From contig JAZRNL010000037.1 in assembly GCA_045648165.1 (NCBI GenBank), positions 1 through 64,000 on the forward strand: a stretch of 64,000 nt of DNA, in the 5' to 3' direction. The notes beneath the pieces are model-generated. The model did no database searches, had not been told where the DNA came from, and worked only from the letters and a program-made list of their open reading frames with translations. Within the stretch, counting starts at the first letter, position 1, and the number at the start of each line of letters is the position of its first letter. Below are positions 34,351 to 43,282 of this stretch, piece after piece. Both the position numbers and the translations under genes were made by a program. This DNA is from RGIG9115 sp045648165. GTDB lineage: Bacteria > Bacillota > Clostridia > UBA1381.

Positions 34351-35037
34351 ATGTATAAATATTTATTGTGGGATATAGACGGAACAGTGTTGGATTTTTT
34401 TGCATCAGAGGCGTATGCGATAAGGGTATTGTTCGAAAAGTATAATCTTGGTGAATGTAGTGACGAAATGCTGAAACTGTATTCAGGAATAAATTCAAAA
34501 TACTGGCAGAGGCTTGAAAGAGGCGAACTTACCAAATCGGAAATTTTAATTGGTAGATTCAGGGACTTTTTTGGAATAATCGGTGCAGATATATCCATAG
34601 CGGAAAGCTTTAACCGAGACTATCAGATAACACTGGGGGACTATATTGAGTTTGTTGATAAGGCTGAAGAGACACTTCTTTCTCAAAAAGGGAAATATAC
34701 CCTTGCGGCAGTTACTAACGGAACCAAAATTGCCCAGGAAAAGAAACTGCGTCTTTCGGGGCTTGATAAGATTTTTGATGCAATTTTCATATCAGAAAAT
34801 GTTGGTGCAGAAAAACCCTCAAAGGAATACTTTGACTATGTTTTTAAACACCTTGGGATAACCAATAAAAATGAGGTGCTCATAATAGGGGATTCCCTTA
34901 CCAGTGATATGAGGGGCGGGTTGAACGCCGGAATTGACACTTGTTGGTTTAATCCGAAGCATAATCTCAATACTTTGGGTATTTCTGTTACTTATGAAAT
35001 TGATGATATTGGCAAACTGGCTAATATTTGCGCATAA
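34351..35037 (+). CDS. HAD-superfamily phosphatase, YjjG type
   Basis: A 228-residue HAD hydrolase with nucleophile motif WDIDGTVLDF (Asp8, Asp10), motif II TNGT, the conserved Lys in EKPSKEYFDYV and motif IV IIGDSLTSDMRGG. The alpha-helical cap and overall match to YjjG suggest a nucleotidase acting on non-canonical pyrimidine nucleoside monophosphates, but HAD substrate calls from sequence are uncertain. It starts 59 bases after hemW, following GAAGGA. Confidence 0.88.
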   Translation: MYKYLLWDIDGTVLDFFASEAYAIRVLFEKYNLGECSDEMLKLYSGINSKYWQRLERGELTKSEILIGRFRDFFGIIGADISIAESFNRDYQITLGDYIEFVDKAEETLLSQKGKYTLAAVTNGTKIAQEKKLRLSGLDKIFDAIFISENVGAEKPSKEYFDYVFKHLGITNKNEVLIIGDSLTSDMRGGLNAGIDTCWFNPKHNLNTLGISVTYEIDDIGKLANICA

Positions 35038-35079
35038 GATTAATATAGTTATTTAAGGTTAATAAATGGAGATGTTTGT

Positions 35080-35613
35080 ATGAATGCAATTGTTGTTTAC
35101 AGAACAAAATACGGTTCAACTAAAAATTATGCTGATTGGATAGGCGAAGAACTTAATTGTAAAGTGGTGGATGCAGGGGAAATTACCATAAATGAACTTG
35201 AAAAATATGATACCATAATATATGGAGGAGGCCTTTATGCAGAGGTTATAAACGGTGTGAGTCTTATTACTAAAAATATTGATAAGCTGAAGAAAAAGAG
35301 AATTGCAGTGTATACGACGGGGATTACGCCTCTTGATTGTCGGGAGTATTATGATAAGCTTGTTGTTGAAAAGAACTTCAGAAGCGGAATCCCTGATTGT
35401 GTTAAAATTTTCAATTTCACCGGGAAAATGGTTATGGATGAGCTTAGCATTGTTCACAGAACGTCGCTTAAAACTTTAAAGAAGATTATGTTATCAAAAA
35501 AAGAACCGACGGAAATGGAAAAGCTTTTGATAGAGCTTTGCGATGCAGATGGAGATTTCAGCGACCGTTCTCAGATTAACGATTTAGTATCATATGCAGT
35601 ATCTGAGGAATAA
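35080..35613 (+). CDS. Flavodoxin-domain protein
   Basis: A 177-residue protein with an N-terminal flavodoxin fold: IVVYRTKYGSTKNYADWI provides the FMN phosphate loop (KYGST) and IIYGGGLYAEVI the second FMN contact. It resembles HemG-like/flavodoxin-domain proteins of Clostridia, which act as electron carriers. The C-terminal third (about 110-177) is helical and unassigned. A ribosome site (ATGGAGATG) precedes the ATG. It follows the HAD gene by 42 bases. Confidence 0.85.
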   Translation: MNAIVVYRTKYGSTKNYADWIGEELNCKVVDAGEITINELEKYDTIIYGGGLYAEVINGVSLITKNIDKLKKKRIAVYTTGITPLDCREYYDKLVVEKNFRSGIPDCVKIFNFTGKMVMDELSIVHRTSLKTLKKIMLSKKEPTEMEKLLIELCDADGDFSDRSQINDLVSYAVSEE

Positions 35614-35686
35614 ACAGGCTGATAAGACAACAGTTTCATTGACGAACGAATAACTGTGAAAAACAAAAGAAGTGAGGGAAATTTTT

Positions 35687-36604
35687 ATGAAAATTGCATT
35701 TCTTGTACTTGCCCACAAAAATCAGGAACAGTTAAACCGGCTGGTCAGAGCGCTTTCATCGGAGCGCTCGGATGTATTTATCCATCTTGATAAAAAATGC
35801 TCATTCGGTCCTGAAGCTGTAACTGAAAAGGCAGTTTTTACTGAAAAGAGGTTTGATATAGGTCTTTACGAGTTTGCTATGGTACAAGCAGAGCTTGAAC
35901 TTATAAAAACCGCGAAAAAGTATGGTGACTACGGTTATTTTGTAATTATCAGTGCCCAGTGTATGCCTATTAAAAGAATAGATGAAATCTGCGCTTTTTT
36001 TGAAGAAAGATATCCTGAACCCTTTATTGAAATAGTATCACAAAAGCCTGACAACTATGTGGGTATAAACTATAGAAGGGTATACATAAACAAGCGCTTT
36101 ATTATGAAATCCTATGGTTTCCTTAAAAAGCACTTCAGTTATAAAACATTCAGGCTTTTGAGATACATACCGGGTGGGATTGCAAGAGTAAATTCAGCTT
36201 TGAAGGAACTTTTTGTAAAAAGCCCCAAAAAGAGGCTTGAGAGAATGGGCATAACTGGTTATTGTGGTTCCCAGTGGTGGGCACTATCCGACAAGGTTAT
36301 AGATGAGGTATACAGATTTGGCGAAAACGAAAGCTTTTGCAGAGCAATAAGTGATGTATATAGTTGTGACGAGAGCTTTTTTCAAACAACTATTATGGCA
36401 ACCTCTGCAAGAGAGCTTGTTGTGCTTAACGAAAACGGCGACTTCAAAAACAGTTTGTGGTTTTATGATTTTGTTGATGGTTCGCATCCCAGATTTCTTA
36501 CAAGCAAGGATTTTAATGCCATAAAATCAACAGAAAAATTGTTTGCACGGAAGCTTGATATGGATGTTGATAAAGAAATTTTTGATTTAATTGAAAATGT
36601 TTAA
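35687..36604 (+). CDS. GT14 (Core-2/I-branching type) glycosyltransferase
   Basis: A 305-residue enzyme of the beta-1,6-N-acetylglucosaminyltransferase-like family: KIAFLVLAHKNQEQLNRLVRAL, VFIHLDKK, FVIISAQCMPIK, and GSQWWALSDKVIDEV are all typical. The bacterial members transfer sugars in exopolysaccharide or O-antigen synthesis; the acceptor is unknown. ATG 35687 follows GTGAGGGA; a GTG five codons upstream overlaps it. A terminator separates it from the c-di-GMP riboswitch region, but it may still belong functionally to the adjoining surface-polysaccharide block. Confidence 0.88.
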   Translation: MKIAFLVLAHKNQEQLNRLVRALSSERSDVFIHLDKKCSFGPEAVTEKAVFTEKRFDIGLYEFAMVQAELELIKTAKKYGDYGYFVIISAQCMPIKRIDEICAFFEERYPEPFIEIVSQKPDNYVGINYRRVYINKRFIMKSYGFLKKHFSYKTFRLLRYIPGGIARVNSALKELFVKSPKKRLERMGITGYCGSQWWALSDKVIDEVYRFGENESFCRAISDVYSCDESFFQTTIMATSARELVVLNENGDFKNSLWFYDFVDGSHPRFLTSKDFNAIKSTEKLFARKLDMDVDKEIFDLIENV

Positions 36605-36610
36605 TAGAAT

Positions 36611-36642
36611 AAGGGCGGTTTCCACTGATAAAACCGCCCTTT
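36611..36642 (+). terminator. Terminator of the GT14 gene
   Basis: AGGGCGGTTT pairs with AAACCGCCCT around an 8-9 nt loop, seven bases past the stop; only a short T run follows. Confidence 0.85.
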
Positions 36643-36683
36643 GCACAAGATAGAAAAAATTTTTAAAAAGTTTAAAAAAAAGG

Positions 36684-36712
36684 TTGACAAAACAAAAAAT
36701 ATACAGTATAAT
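36684..36712 (+). promoter_or_regulatory. Consensus promoter ahead of the c-di-GMP riboswitch
   Basis: TTGACA (36684-36689) and TATAAT (36707-36712) match the consensus exactly with a 17-base spacer, placing the transcription start about 10 bases before the riboswitch aptamer. Confidence 0.92.
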
Positions 36713-36724
36713 ATTGGTAGATTA

Positions 36725-36808
36725 TAAATATTTCGGCAAACTGTGAGAAATCACAGGACGCAAAGCCGTGAGCCTAAAACCGTATTCCGGTAATGGTTGT
36801 CTGGTTGC
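36725..36808 (+). ncRNA. Cyclic di-GMP-I riboswitch aptamer (GEMM-I)
   Basis: The conserved GEMM-I elements appear in order: CGGCAAA (36734-36740), a stem GTGA-GAAA-TCAC with the GAAA tetraloop at 36747-36750, GGACGCAAAGCC (36756-36767), the tetraloop-receptor GCCTAAAACC (36771-36780), CCGGTA (36787-36792) and GGTTGTC. It lies between a consensus promoter and a Rho-independent terminator in the 160-nt leader of the SLH-protein gene. The aptamer binds cyclic di-GMP. The direction of control (on or off) cannot be read safely, but the terminator makes transcriptional control likely. Confidence 0.93.
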
Positions 36809-36848
36809 AATTTTCGCTTTATAGAAAATTTGCAACTTTTTTTGTTTT
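36804..36848 (+). terminator. Riboswitch-controlled terminator
   Basis: GTTGCAATTTTC (36804-36815) pairs with GAAAATTTGCAAC (36824-36836), followed by seven T residues. The 5' arm touches the 3' edge of the aptamer. A further GTTGCAAA at 36854-36861, just before the ribosome site, could pair with the terminator's 3' arm and act as an alternative fold. Confidence 0.88.
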
Positions 36849-36875
36849 TAAAAGTTGCAAAAGGAGGAATTTGAT

Positions 36876-38255
36876 ATGAAAAAATTATTATCAGGAATAT
36901 TAGCAGTGTTTATGCTTATAACTGCTACGTCAGCTATGGCGGCTCCCGGTAAGAAGCCTTTCACACCGCCCAGTCAGGCAAATAAGCACAATACAGAGGT
37001 TGGTTTTTATGTAAGCTTCACAGGAATTCAGTTTGATGAGGCAGGTAACATTGAAACCCGTGATAAGAGCTATTTTTCAGACCGTGTGGGAAAGACAGAA
37101 TTAAAAGAAAAGCAAAACGAGAATTTTGCAATCGCATTAGGCGGAGACATAACGGAAGAAGATATTCTTGCGTATGTTAAAGTCGTACCTGTTGATGATG
37201 ATGTTTTTGCTTTGCTTGTTAAGGAATTTGAAAATTCTGAAAGTAAGCTTAAAACAAGCGAAGGCAATGACATAGCTTGGTCAGATTTGAATGGCGAAGA
37301 ATATGAAATTGAATGGTATGTTCTTAAGAAAGAAAATGATCATTGGCATATTGACGGAAGAATTCACAAAATCGGAAGCGATGAAGAAATTATTATCGTT
37401 CCGCCTCCCGGAGAGGAAGAGATAATTACACCCCCCGCAGAAGAAGAGGAAGAAATACTTCCGCCTCCTGCAGAAGAAGAGGAAGAGATAATTCCTCCTG
37501 TTGAAGAAGAAATTCCTCCCATTGTTCTTGACGGTGTTGACTATGCATATATCTTCGGATATGAACCTGATTTCGGAATTGTTGACGGTGAAGTTAAGGT
37601 ACAAATTAAAATGGGTATGGACGATAAGGTAACTGTGGAGCAGGTAAGTTCAATGCTTATGAGAATGCTCGATCAGCATGGCGATACAACTGATGCTGAA
37701 TACCCGATGGTTCCGGCTGTGGAAGCACATAAAGGTCAGTGGTATGAAAGAGGACTTCTTTACCTTTGCTCAAAAGGTGGATTTGACATAAATGAGACGA
37801 TTGTTCTTAAGCCTATAACAAGAGGCGAGGTTGCAAAGCTTGTTGCTTGTGCACTCGACCTTACAAAGTCAGAAGAAACACCATTTGCTGATATCGCAGA
37901 CAGTGAATTTAAAAAGTATATTGAGATAGTTTACCATTACGGATATATGAATGGTGTGGGCGGCAATTCATTTGCTCCTGAGGCTTATATGACAAGGGCT
38001 GAGTTCTGCTCACTGTTTAATAACATTATCGGCCGTAACGGCTATGGACTTACCGCACTTGATGAAAACGGCGAGGAATACGAAATTACTGCAGAAACAT
38101 ATTACTTCGTTGATATGAATCTTTCTCATTGGGCATATGAAATCTGTCTTAAAGCTTCAAGCGCATATAACAGCGAAGGGTATGTTGACACAGAAATCAG
38201 ACTTTCAAACATCAGAAATAAGCTCGACCATTACGAAGCACAGATGTTGCACTGA
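36876..38255 (+). CDS. SLH-domain surface protein under c-di-GMP control
   Basis: A 459-residue exported protein. The signal peptide is KKLLSGILAVFMLITATSAMA (cleavage probably after AMA). A unique N-terminal domain (about 22-165) is followed by a repetitive acidic-proline linker (about 170-220) made of PPAEEEEE-like units, visible as DNA repeats near 37390-37520. The C-terminal half holds S-layer-homology modules (about 245-430, including YLCSKGGFDINETIVLKPITRGEVAKL and YGYMNGVGGNSFAPEAYMTRAEF, in parts). SLH domains anchor proteins to pyruvylated secondary wall polysaccharide. ATG 36876 follows AAGGAGG. A terminator ends the gene, so it is a one-gene riboswitch unit just before the polysaccharide run. 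Confidence 0.9.
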   Translation: MKKLLSGILAVFMLITATSAMAAPGKKPFTPPSQANKHNTEVGFYVSFTGIQFDEAGNIETRDKSYFSDRVGKTELKEKQNENFAIALGGDITEEDILAYVKVVPVDDDVFALLVKEFENSESKLKTSEGNDIAWSDLNGEEYEIEWYVLKKENDHWHIDGRIHKIGSDEEIIIVPPPGEEEIITPPAEEEEEILPPPAEEEEEIIPPVEEEIPPIVLDGVDYAYIFGYEPDFGIVDGEVKVQIKMGMDDKVTVEQVSSMLMRMLDQHGDTTDAEYPMVPAVEAHKGQWYERGLLYLCSKGGFDINETIVLKPITRGEVAKLVACALDLTKSEETPFADIADSEFKKYIEIVYHYGYMNGVGGNSFAPEAYMTRAEFCSLFNNIIGRNGYGLTALDENGEEYEITAETYYFVDMNLSHWAYEICLKASSAYNSEGYVDTEIRLSNIRNKLDHYEAQMLH

Positions 38256-38266
38256 TTTTTGAACAG

Positions 38267-38296
38267 AAAAAGGCTTCTTTGAAGCCTTTTTTTTGT
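38267..38296 (+). terminator. Terminator of the SLH gene
   Basis: AAAAAGGCTTC pairs with GAAGCCTTTTT around TTT, followed by further T residues. Confidence 0.95.
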
Positions 38297-38306
38297 GTGT
38301 TTTCTA

Positions 38307-38335
38307 TTGACTTTCAACAAAGATTGATATATAAT
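38307..38335 (+). promoter_or_regulatory. Promoter of the polysaccharide gene run
   Basis: TTGACT (38307-38312) and TATAAT (38330-38335) are 17 bases apart, 74 bases before the first glycosyltransferase. I see no further terminator until after 58.4 kb, so one transcript could cover all 18 genes. Confidence 0.85.
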
Positions 38336-38408
38336 TATTCTGTATATTTGTACCTATTTTGACTCGATGAAAATATACGATTTTAGTTTCATTATAAGGA
38401 GGCTGTAT

Positions 38409-39239
38409 ATGATTAAAATATCTGTTATAATTCCGGCATATAATGCTGCGCATACAATATGTACAGCCATCGGTTCAGTTCTTGAGCAGAGAGGGGCAGA
38501 AACAGAGATAATTGTTGTAAACGACGGCTCTTCCGACAACCTTATAGAGGTGCTTGAGGAATATGGGGATGTTGTAAAGCTTATATCTATCCCAAACGGC
38601 GGTGTAGCAAATGCGAGGAATGTAGGGCTCAGGTTTGTAAAAGGTGATTTTGTTATGTTTCTTGATGCTGACGACTTTTTAAAGCCCGGATGCTTTGAAC
38701 ACATAATAAATGAACTGAATCAAACAAATGCAGATATTATCAGGTTTGGTTACGAAATTAATTACGGTGACGGAGCTTTTAAAAAGCCTCTTAACTATTT
38801 TAAAATACGTGAATTTATAAATAAAGATGAATTTCCTGATAAAATCTATCCTCACTACATAAACGGAATAATGCTCAACAGTATTTGTATGACATTGTTC
38901 AGAAGAGATATACTCAAAGGATTAAAGTTTCGTGTGGATATGAAAACTGCAGAAGATGCGATTTTTTCTATGCTGGCATATACAAAGGCTCAAAATGCTC
39001 TTATTCTGCCTGATGCATACTATGTATACAATCAAACAGGAGGTTCGCTTACGGGAAGCGGATTGTCTGTGATGGAAAAATACAGATGTAATATAGAGGT
39101 TTCAAAACAAATTATAAATTTTTTGCCTGAGTGGAAGATGAATACTGCAGTATGGTACATACGTGGGGCTATTAGACCGGCAATTCTCACTTTTGACAAG
39201 CTGAAACGTATGCGCGCCTCAATAGGAGGTGCTTTGTGA
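38409..39239 (+). CDS. GT2 glycosyltransferase
   Basis: A 276-residue GT-A fold family 2 transferase: ISVIIPAYNAAHTI, VVNDGSSDN, NGGVANARNVGL and the metal-binding MFLDADD (DxD). It should add a nucleotide-sugar-derived residue during surface polysaccharide assembly; donor and acceptor are unknown. ATG 38409 follows AAGGAGG (38397-38403); an in-frame upstream start precedes that site. It is the first gene of the run, and its last bases carry the ribosome site of the Wzy-like gene. Confidence 0.92.
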   Translation: MIKISVIIPAYNAAHTICTAIGSVLEQRGAETEIIVVNDGSSDNLIEVLEEYGDVVKLISIPNGGVANARNVGLRFVKGDFVMFLDADDFLKPGCFEHIINELNQTNADIIRFGYEINYGDGAFKKPLNYFKIREFINKDEFPDKIYPHYINGIMLNSICMTLFRRDILKGLKFRVDMKTAEDAIFSMLAYTKAQNALILPDAYYVYNQTGGSLTGSGLSVMEKYRCNIEVSKQIINFLPEWKMNTAVWYIRGAIRPAILTFDKLKRMRASIGGAL

Positions 39240-39240
39240 G

Positions 39241-40419
39241 ATGATAAAGCTTAAAGCTTATTTTAAGAATATAAGCATAGATAGCTTTGTTGTAGCTATA
39301 TATTTTCTGTGTCTGCCATTTACAGTGGTAACAACACCTTTTGGTTCTCTTCTTAAGCTAATCACAATGCCGGTGCTTGCAGTTCTTGCCTGTAAGCTGT
39401 TTGTAGGGGAGCGAAAAGAGCTTCGTTTCAACTCTGTTCAGCTTGTATACTCCCTGTATATTGCATACACCCTCACAGGACTGTTTATGCTCAGAAGCCA
39501 GCAAGCTATTGTTGCAACAACTGATATGCTTTCTGCGTATCTTGCAATCGTCCTTATATCAATGAGAGTGTATAATGATAAGGAAAAAGCTCTTCTGGAA
39601 ACTGCATGGATTGGTGTTGGAGTAATTTGCACCATTCTGTGCCTCACAAGTACTGAAAAGGTTAACCAATATGAAAACCGAATTCTTGTAAGAGTTCTTG
39701 GATTTGCGGAAGACCCGAATCAGTTTTGTGCCTACTTTATTATGCCCGTAATGGTATGTATGAAAAGAATAGTTGAAAAAAGCAAAATTATGCCATTTTA
39801 TGTAATTCTTCTTGTGCTCATTATGTACTCTGTTCTGAGAACGGGCTCACGTGGAGGGCTTATAGGAATTGTAATCGGAATATTCATTTGCATAATGCTT
39901 GCAATAAAAAATATAAAGGCAAAGCTTGCCATAATTCTTCTGTGCGGATTATGTGCGGTTATCGTGGTAACAGTTGTATTTCCTCTTTTGCCGGAAGATG
40001 TGCAGATGCGTTACAGTGTGCAGTCCGTCGTTGAAGACGGCGGTGCAGGCAGGTTTGATGTGTGGAAATACCTTATCCAATATGCAGCAGACAGTCCGCC
40101 GAGGCTTATCCGAGGCTCAGGAATGTGGTCTACTACAGAAATTCTCGGTGCCGCAAAGGTGCACGACAGGGTAGGTGCTGCCCACAATCAGTTTTTCCAG
40201 GTACTTACCGATCAGGGAGTTCTGGGGCTTCTGTTGTTTTTTGCGCTTATATGTACTTGCTTTTTCCGCAATTGGCGTAGGGAACCTTATTATGCCTGCG
40301 CATTTGTTGCAGTAATGGCATTTTCTATGTCGCTTACACTTTACGTCTTTAAGCCTTACATAAATATTATTATAATGTGTGCAATGAATTTTGTCTCACA
40401 AAAGGAAAGGGGTATATAA
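39241..40419 (+). CDS. O-antigen ligase/polymerase-like membrane protein (Wzy type)
   Basis: A 392-residue protein with about ten membrane helices and the Wzy_C-like features of the O-antigen ligase superfamily: RTGSRGGLIGIVIGIF after a hydrophobic block, and a long extracytoplasmic loop (about 260-330) ending in VHDRVGAAHNQFFQVLTDQGVLGLLLF, the H-N-x-x-x-x-L-x-x-x-G pattern seen in these enzymes. It should polymerise repeat units or ligate glycans outside the membrane. ATG 39241 directly follows the first GT stop; ribosome site GGAGG at 39225-39229. An earlier GTG at 39229 overlaps this site. Confidence 0.85.
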   Translation: MIKLKAYFKNISIDSFVVAIYFLCLPFTVVTTPFGSLLKLITMPVLAVLACKLFVGERKELRFNSVQLVYSLYIAYTLTGLFMLRSQQAIVATTDMLSAYLAIVLISMRVYNDKEKALLETAWIGVGVICTILCLTSTEKVNQYENRILVRVLGFAEDPNQFCAYFIMPVMVCMKRIVEKSKIMPFYVILLVLIMYSVLRTGSRGGLIGIVIGIFICIMLAIKNIKAKLAIILLCGLCAVIVVTVVFPLLPEDVQMRYSVQSVVEDGGAGRFDVWKYLIQYAADSPPRLIRGSGMWSTTEILGAAKVHDRVGAAHNQFFQVLTDQGVLGLLLFFALICTCFFRNWRREPYYACAFVAVMAFSMSLTLYVFKPYINIIIMCAMNFVSQKERGI

Positions 40420-41808
40420 ATGAAATATATCAAACAATTAATTCTCAGCTTTTACTGGAGAGTGCTTAACCTCAGCAAGAAAAAAGTTGCCATGATTCTT
40501 GCAATTTCTTTTATACTTTCAACTGTTCTTACTATACTTCAGGAGGTTTCTTCGTCGTATATCAATGCTATGATAGTTACTCTTAACTATGAGGGAGCAA
40601 AGGAAGGTCTTAATCCTGACGGAAGCAGATTCAATATTTCCGAAATCGTATCTGATGAGGTTCTTAAAAAAGCTATTTCAATTATGGGTGACACGTCTTT
40701 GACAGTGGAAGGTCTTAAAAACAGAATTACAATTGATTCCAAAATGCCTCTTTCTGCTATAGAGAAAACAACTGCTGCCATTGCATCCGGGTCAAACTAC
40801 CGCTATAACCCCTCAGAATTTGATATTTATTATTCACAGAAGAATAAGCTATCCCGAAACAAAACCGTAGAGTTTATACATGCTCTTTCTAAGTCATATA
40901 ACGATTATTTTTTTAATAAGTATTCCGAAAAAAATATAATTCTGGAATTCGATGGTTCTACCGCTTTCGGGGACTATGATTATTATGAAATACAAAAGGT
41001 ATTGTCAGATAAAATCGGCTCTATGATAACTTATCTTTCAAAGCATCATGGTGAGAGCCCTGCTTTTCGCTCGCAGAATACGGGATATACGTTTGAAAAT
41101 CTCACAAATATGCTTATAAATTTAAGAGATCAGGATCTTGAAAAGCTTAGTGCATATATAATTCAGAACAGGATTTCAAAAGATGGCAGTGAGTTCGTAA
41201 GAAAGCAACGGTATCTTGCTGATAAAAAGGTTATGCAGTACGAATCGAGTATACAGGCATCCAATATATCAAAAAGTGCCCTTGAAATATACGACCCGTA
41301 TATTACCGGTATAGCATTTATCCCATCTGTTGACAAGCAGTCGGAATATTATATGAGCAGAACAAAAACAGGTCTTGATAATCTTGCAATGCGTTCATAT
41401 AATGCAGGCATTGATGCGAATTTATTTAAAAAGTCTATTGATGAAAAAAATTATCTTGTAGATAAATATACAACTACATATGATGTGGATGCAGATGCTA
41501 TGGCAACTGCAGATAAAATGATAGAAGATTTGTGCACAAATCTTGAAAAAATAGCATCTGTGGCACTTATGACAGATTATGAGTATCTGGAGAACAAAAC
41601 AAAGAACTATATAACTTTTAATCTCCCCAACAAATCGTTATCTTTGCCCGTTGTAAAATTTATGATAAACTTTGTTGTTACACTTTTCCTTGTAACACTT
41701 GCATTCAGACTTTACTTTGTAACACCTATGTTTATCAAATGGCGTATCCAGAAAATAAAAGATAAAATAGACAAAGCAGAAAAATCAAAAGAGGAGCAGG
41801 AGGTGTAA
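40420..41808 (+). CDS. Wzz-like chain-length regulator, paralogue 1
   Basis: A 462-residue bitopic protein. TM1 (about 22-40, KKVAMILAISFILSTVLTIL) and TM2 (about 408-435, PVVKFMINFVVTLFLVTLAF) flank a large, mostly helical extracytoplasmic domain, the layout of polysaccharide co-polymerases (Wzz/PCP). No kinase domain or C-terminal tyrosine cluster is present. It shares a pattern with the next gene, for example NPDGSRFNISEIVSDEVL, YDYYEI, and AFRSQNTGYTFENLTNM, so the two are tandem paralogues. The ATG immediately follows the Wzy stop. Confidence 0.82.
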   Translation: MKYIKQLILSFYWRVLNLSKKKVAMILAISFILSTVLTILQEVSSSYINAMIVTLNYEGAKEGLNPDGSRFNISEIVSDEVLKKAISIMGDTSLTVEGLKNRITIDSKMPLSAIEKTTAAIASGSNYRYNPSEFDIYYSQKNKLSRNKTVEFIHALSKSYNDYFFNKYSEKNIILEFDGSTAFGDYDYYEIQKVLSDKIGSMITYLSKHHGESPAFRSQNTGYTFENLTNMLINLRDQDLEKLSAYIIQNRISKDGSEFVRKQRYLADKKVMQYESSIQASNISKSALEIYDPYITGIAFIPSVDKQSEYYMSRTKTGLDNLAMRSYNAGIDANLFKKSIDEKNYLVDKYTTTYDVDADAMATADKMIEDLCTNLEKIASVALMTDYEYLENKTKNYITFNLPNKSLSLPVVKFMINFVVTLFLVTLAFRLYFVTPMFIKWRIQKIKDKIDKAEKSKEEQEV

Positions 41809-41811
41809 ATT

Positions 41812-43272
41812 ATGAATATAACTATTTGGGATCTGTTTAAGTTTCTGTATAAGTGGAAACTTGCAATTGTGACGGCAGTTATTGTAGCCAGCGTTGCCAC
41901 TTACGGATACGTAAATGTTAAACAGACGTATAATTCAACTGCCATTGTTCAGCTGAACGATGCTTGTATTCTGAACGGGAATGCACCTGATGGTACGAAG
42001 TTTGATTATAACGAAATCATATCACCTAATGTTCTTACAGATGTTATAGATGAGCTTTCTCTTAAAAAAACTGTGGATTCTTTAAGAACGAGAATTACCA
42101 TCACTCCTATAATTCCGAACGCTGAGAAAGAAATCAAGGAAGCTAAAGAAAAAGACGGAGAAAAGTACGAATATTATCCCAATACTTTCTCCATTACATA
42201 TGCAGGTAAAATAGGGGAATCTCCCAACCAGACCAGAAGTATACTGGAATCCGTGGTTGATAATTACATAGCTTTTTATAATCAGAAGTATGCCCAACTC
42301 GGTTCTATAAACGATGTTGCCTATAACGAAGAAATGGGTAGCTACGATTATATAGATATGGCAGAGATGATGAGCGAAAATATAGATGATATAATAACAA
42401 CTATGGAAGGCTATGCAAGCCGTGATACAAGCTTCAGGTCAACGTCAACAGGTCTCAATTTCAGTGACCTTACAAAGGAATATAAATACCTTGAGGAATT
42501 TGATATTTCAGGAATATATTCCGACATATACAGAGGCCAGATAACAAAGGATAAGTCACTTCTTATCAGAAGATATACACAGAAAAAAGAGTATTATCTC
42601 CTGGAAAGAACAAACTTTCTTGACGGTGCAGATGTAGCAAAAACGCGTATGGACAGTTTTTCTGTTGCTAATCAGAATGTTCCTAACGCCTACAATACTA
42701 CCACCGAACAGAACGATGACAATCTTGCGATTATAGATCAGGTCCACGAGGATTATGCATCAAAGAATTCAACAACAACATACGATAATCTTATAAACAG
42801 TTATGTGGATAACTGTATAGGAGCAAATAACCTTTTAGTTAAGGCAAACTACTGCGATCAGGTGATTGCTAAATTTATGGCACCGTTGGATCAAACTGTA
42901 GATACAGAAGAGCTTACAGACAGAATAGTGAAAAAACTGAATTCAACAAAGAACCGTCTTATGGATCTTAATAAAACTGCAAACTCTGTTATATCGGACT
43001 ATAATAACTATTCTTCAACGGCTCACGTGTCACCTCTTACAGGTGTAAATTACTATACAACAATAAGCCTGTCCATATACCTGCTTCTTGTTGTTTTCAT
43101 AGTAGGCTTTATGTCTGTTATTTGCGTGCTTACATATGAAATAATTAAATCATTCAGAGGAAATACCGATGAAAATGGTGAAAAGGCGGATAATTCAGTG
43201 ATTTCAAACATTGAAAATGTTTCTCCTAAAAGGGTAAAGGTTCAAGCGGTTATTAAAAAAACCGACGAATAA
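41812..43272 (+). CDS. Wzz-like chain-length regulator, paralogue 2
   Basis: A 486-residue protein built like its neighbour: TM1 (about 14-32, KWKLAIVTAVIVASVATYGYV), periplasmic-type helical domain with APDGTKFDYNEIISPNVL, YDYIDM and SFRSTSTGLNFSDLTKEY, and TM2 (about 412-440, YTTISLSIYLLLVVFIVGFMSVICVL). The cytoplasmic tail (about 440-486) is short and has no kinase motif. Paired co-polymerases could form a mixed ring that sets chain length. The start is three bases after the previous stop, following GGAGGTG. Confidence 0.82.
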   Translation: MNITIWDLFKFLYKWKLAIVTAVIVASVATYGYVNVKQTYNSTAIVQLNDACILNGNAPDGTKFDYNEIISPNVLTDVIDELSLKKTVDSLRTRITITPIIPNAEKEIKEAKEKDGEKYEYYPNTFSITYAGKIGESPNQTRSILESVVDNYIAFYNQKYAQLGSINDVAYNEEMGSYDYIDMAEMMSENIDDIITTMEGYASRDTSFRSTSTGLNFSDLTKEYKYLEEFDISGIYSDIYRGQITKDKSLLIRRYTQKKEYYLLERTNFLDGADVAKTRMDSFSVANQNVPNAYNTTTEQNDDNLAIIDQVHEDYASKNSTTTYDNLINSYVDNCIGANNLLVKANYCDQVIAKFMAPLDQTVDTEELTDRIVKKLNSTKNRLMDLNKTANSVISDYNNYSSTAHVSPLTGVNYYTTISLSIYLLLVVFIVGFMSVICVLTYEIIKSFRGNTDENGEKADNSVISNIENVSPKRVKVQAVIKKTDE

Positions 43273-43282
43273 TGAGGTGTTT

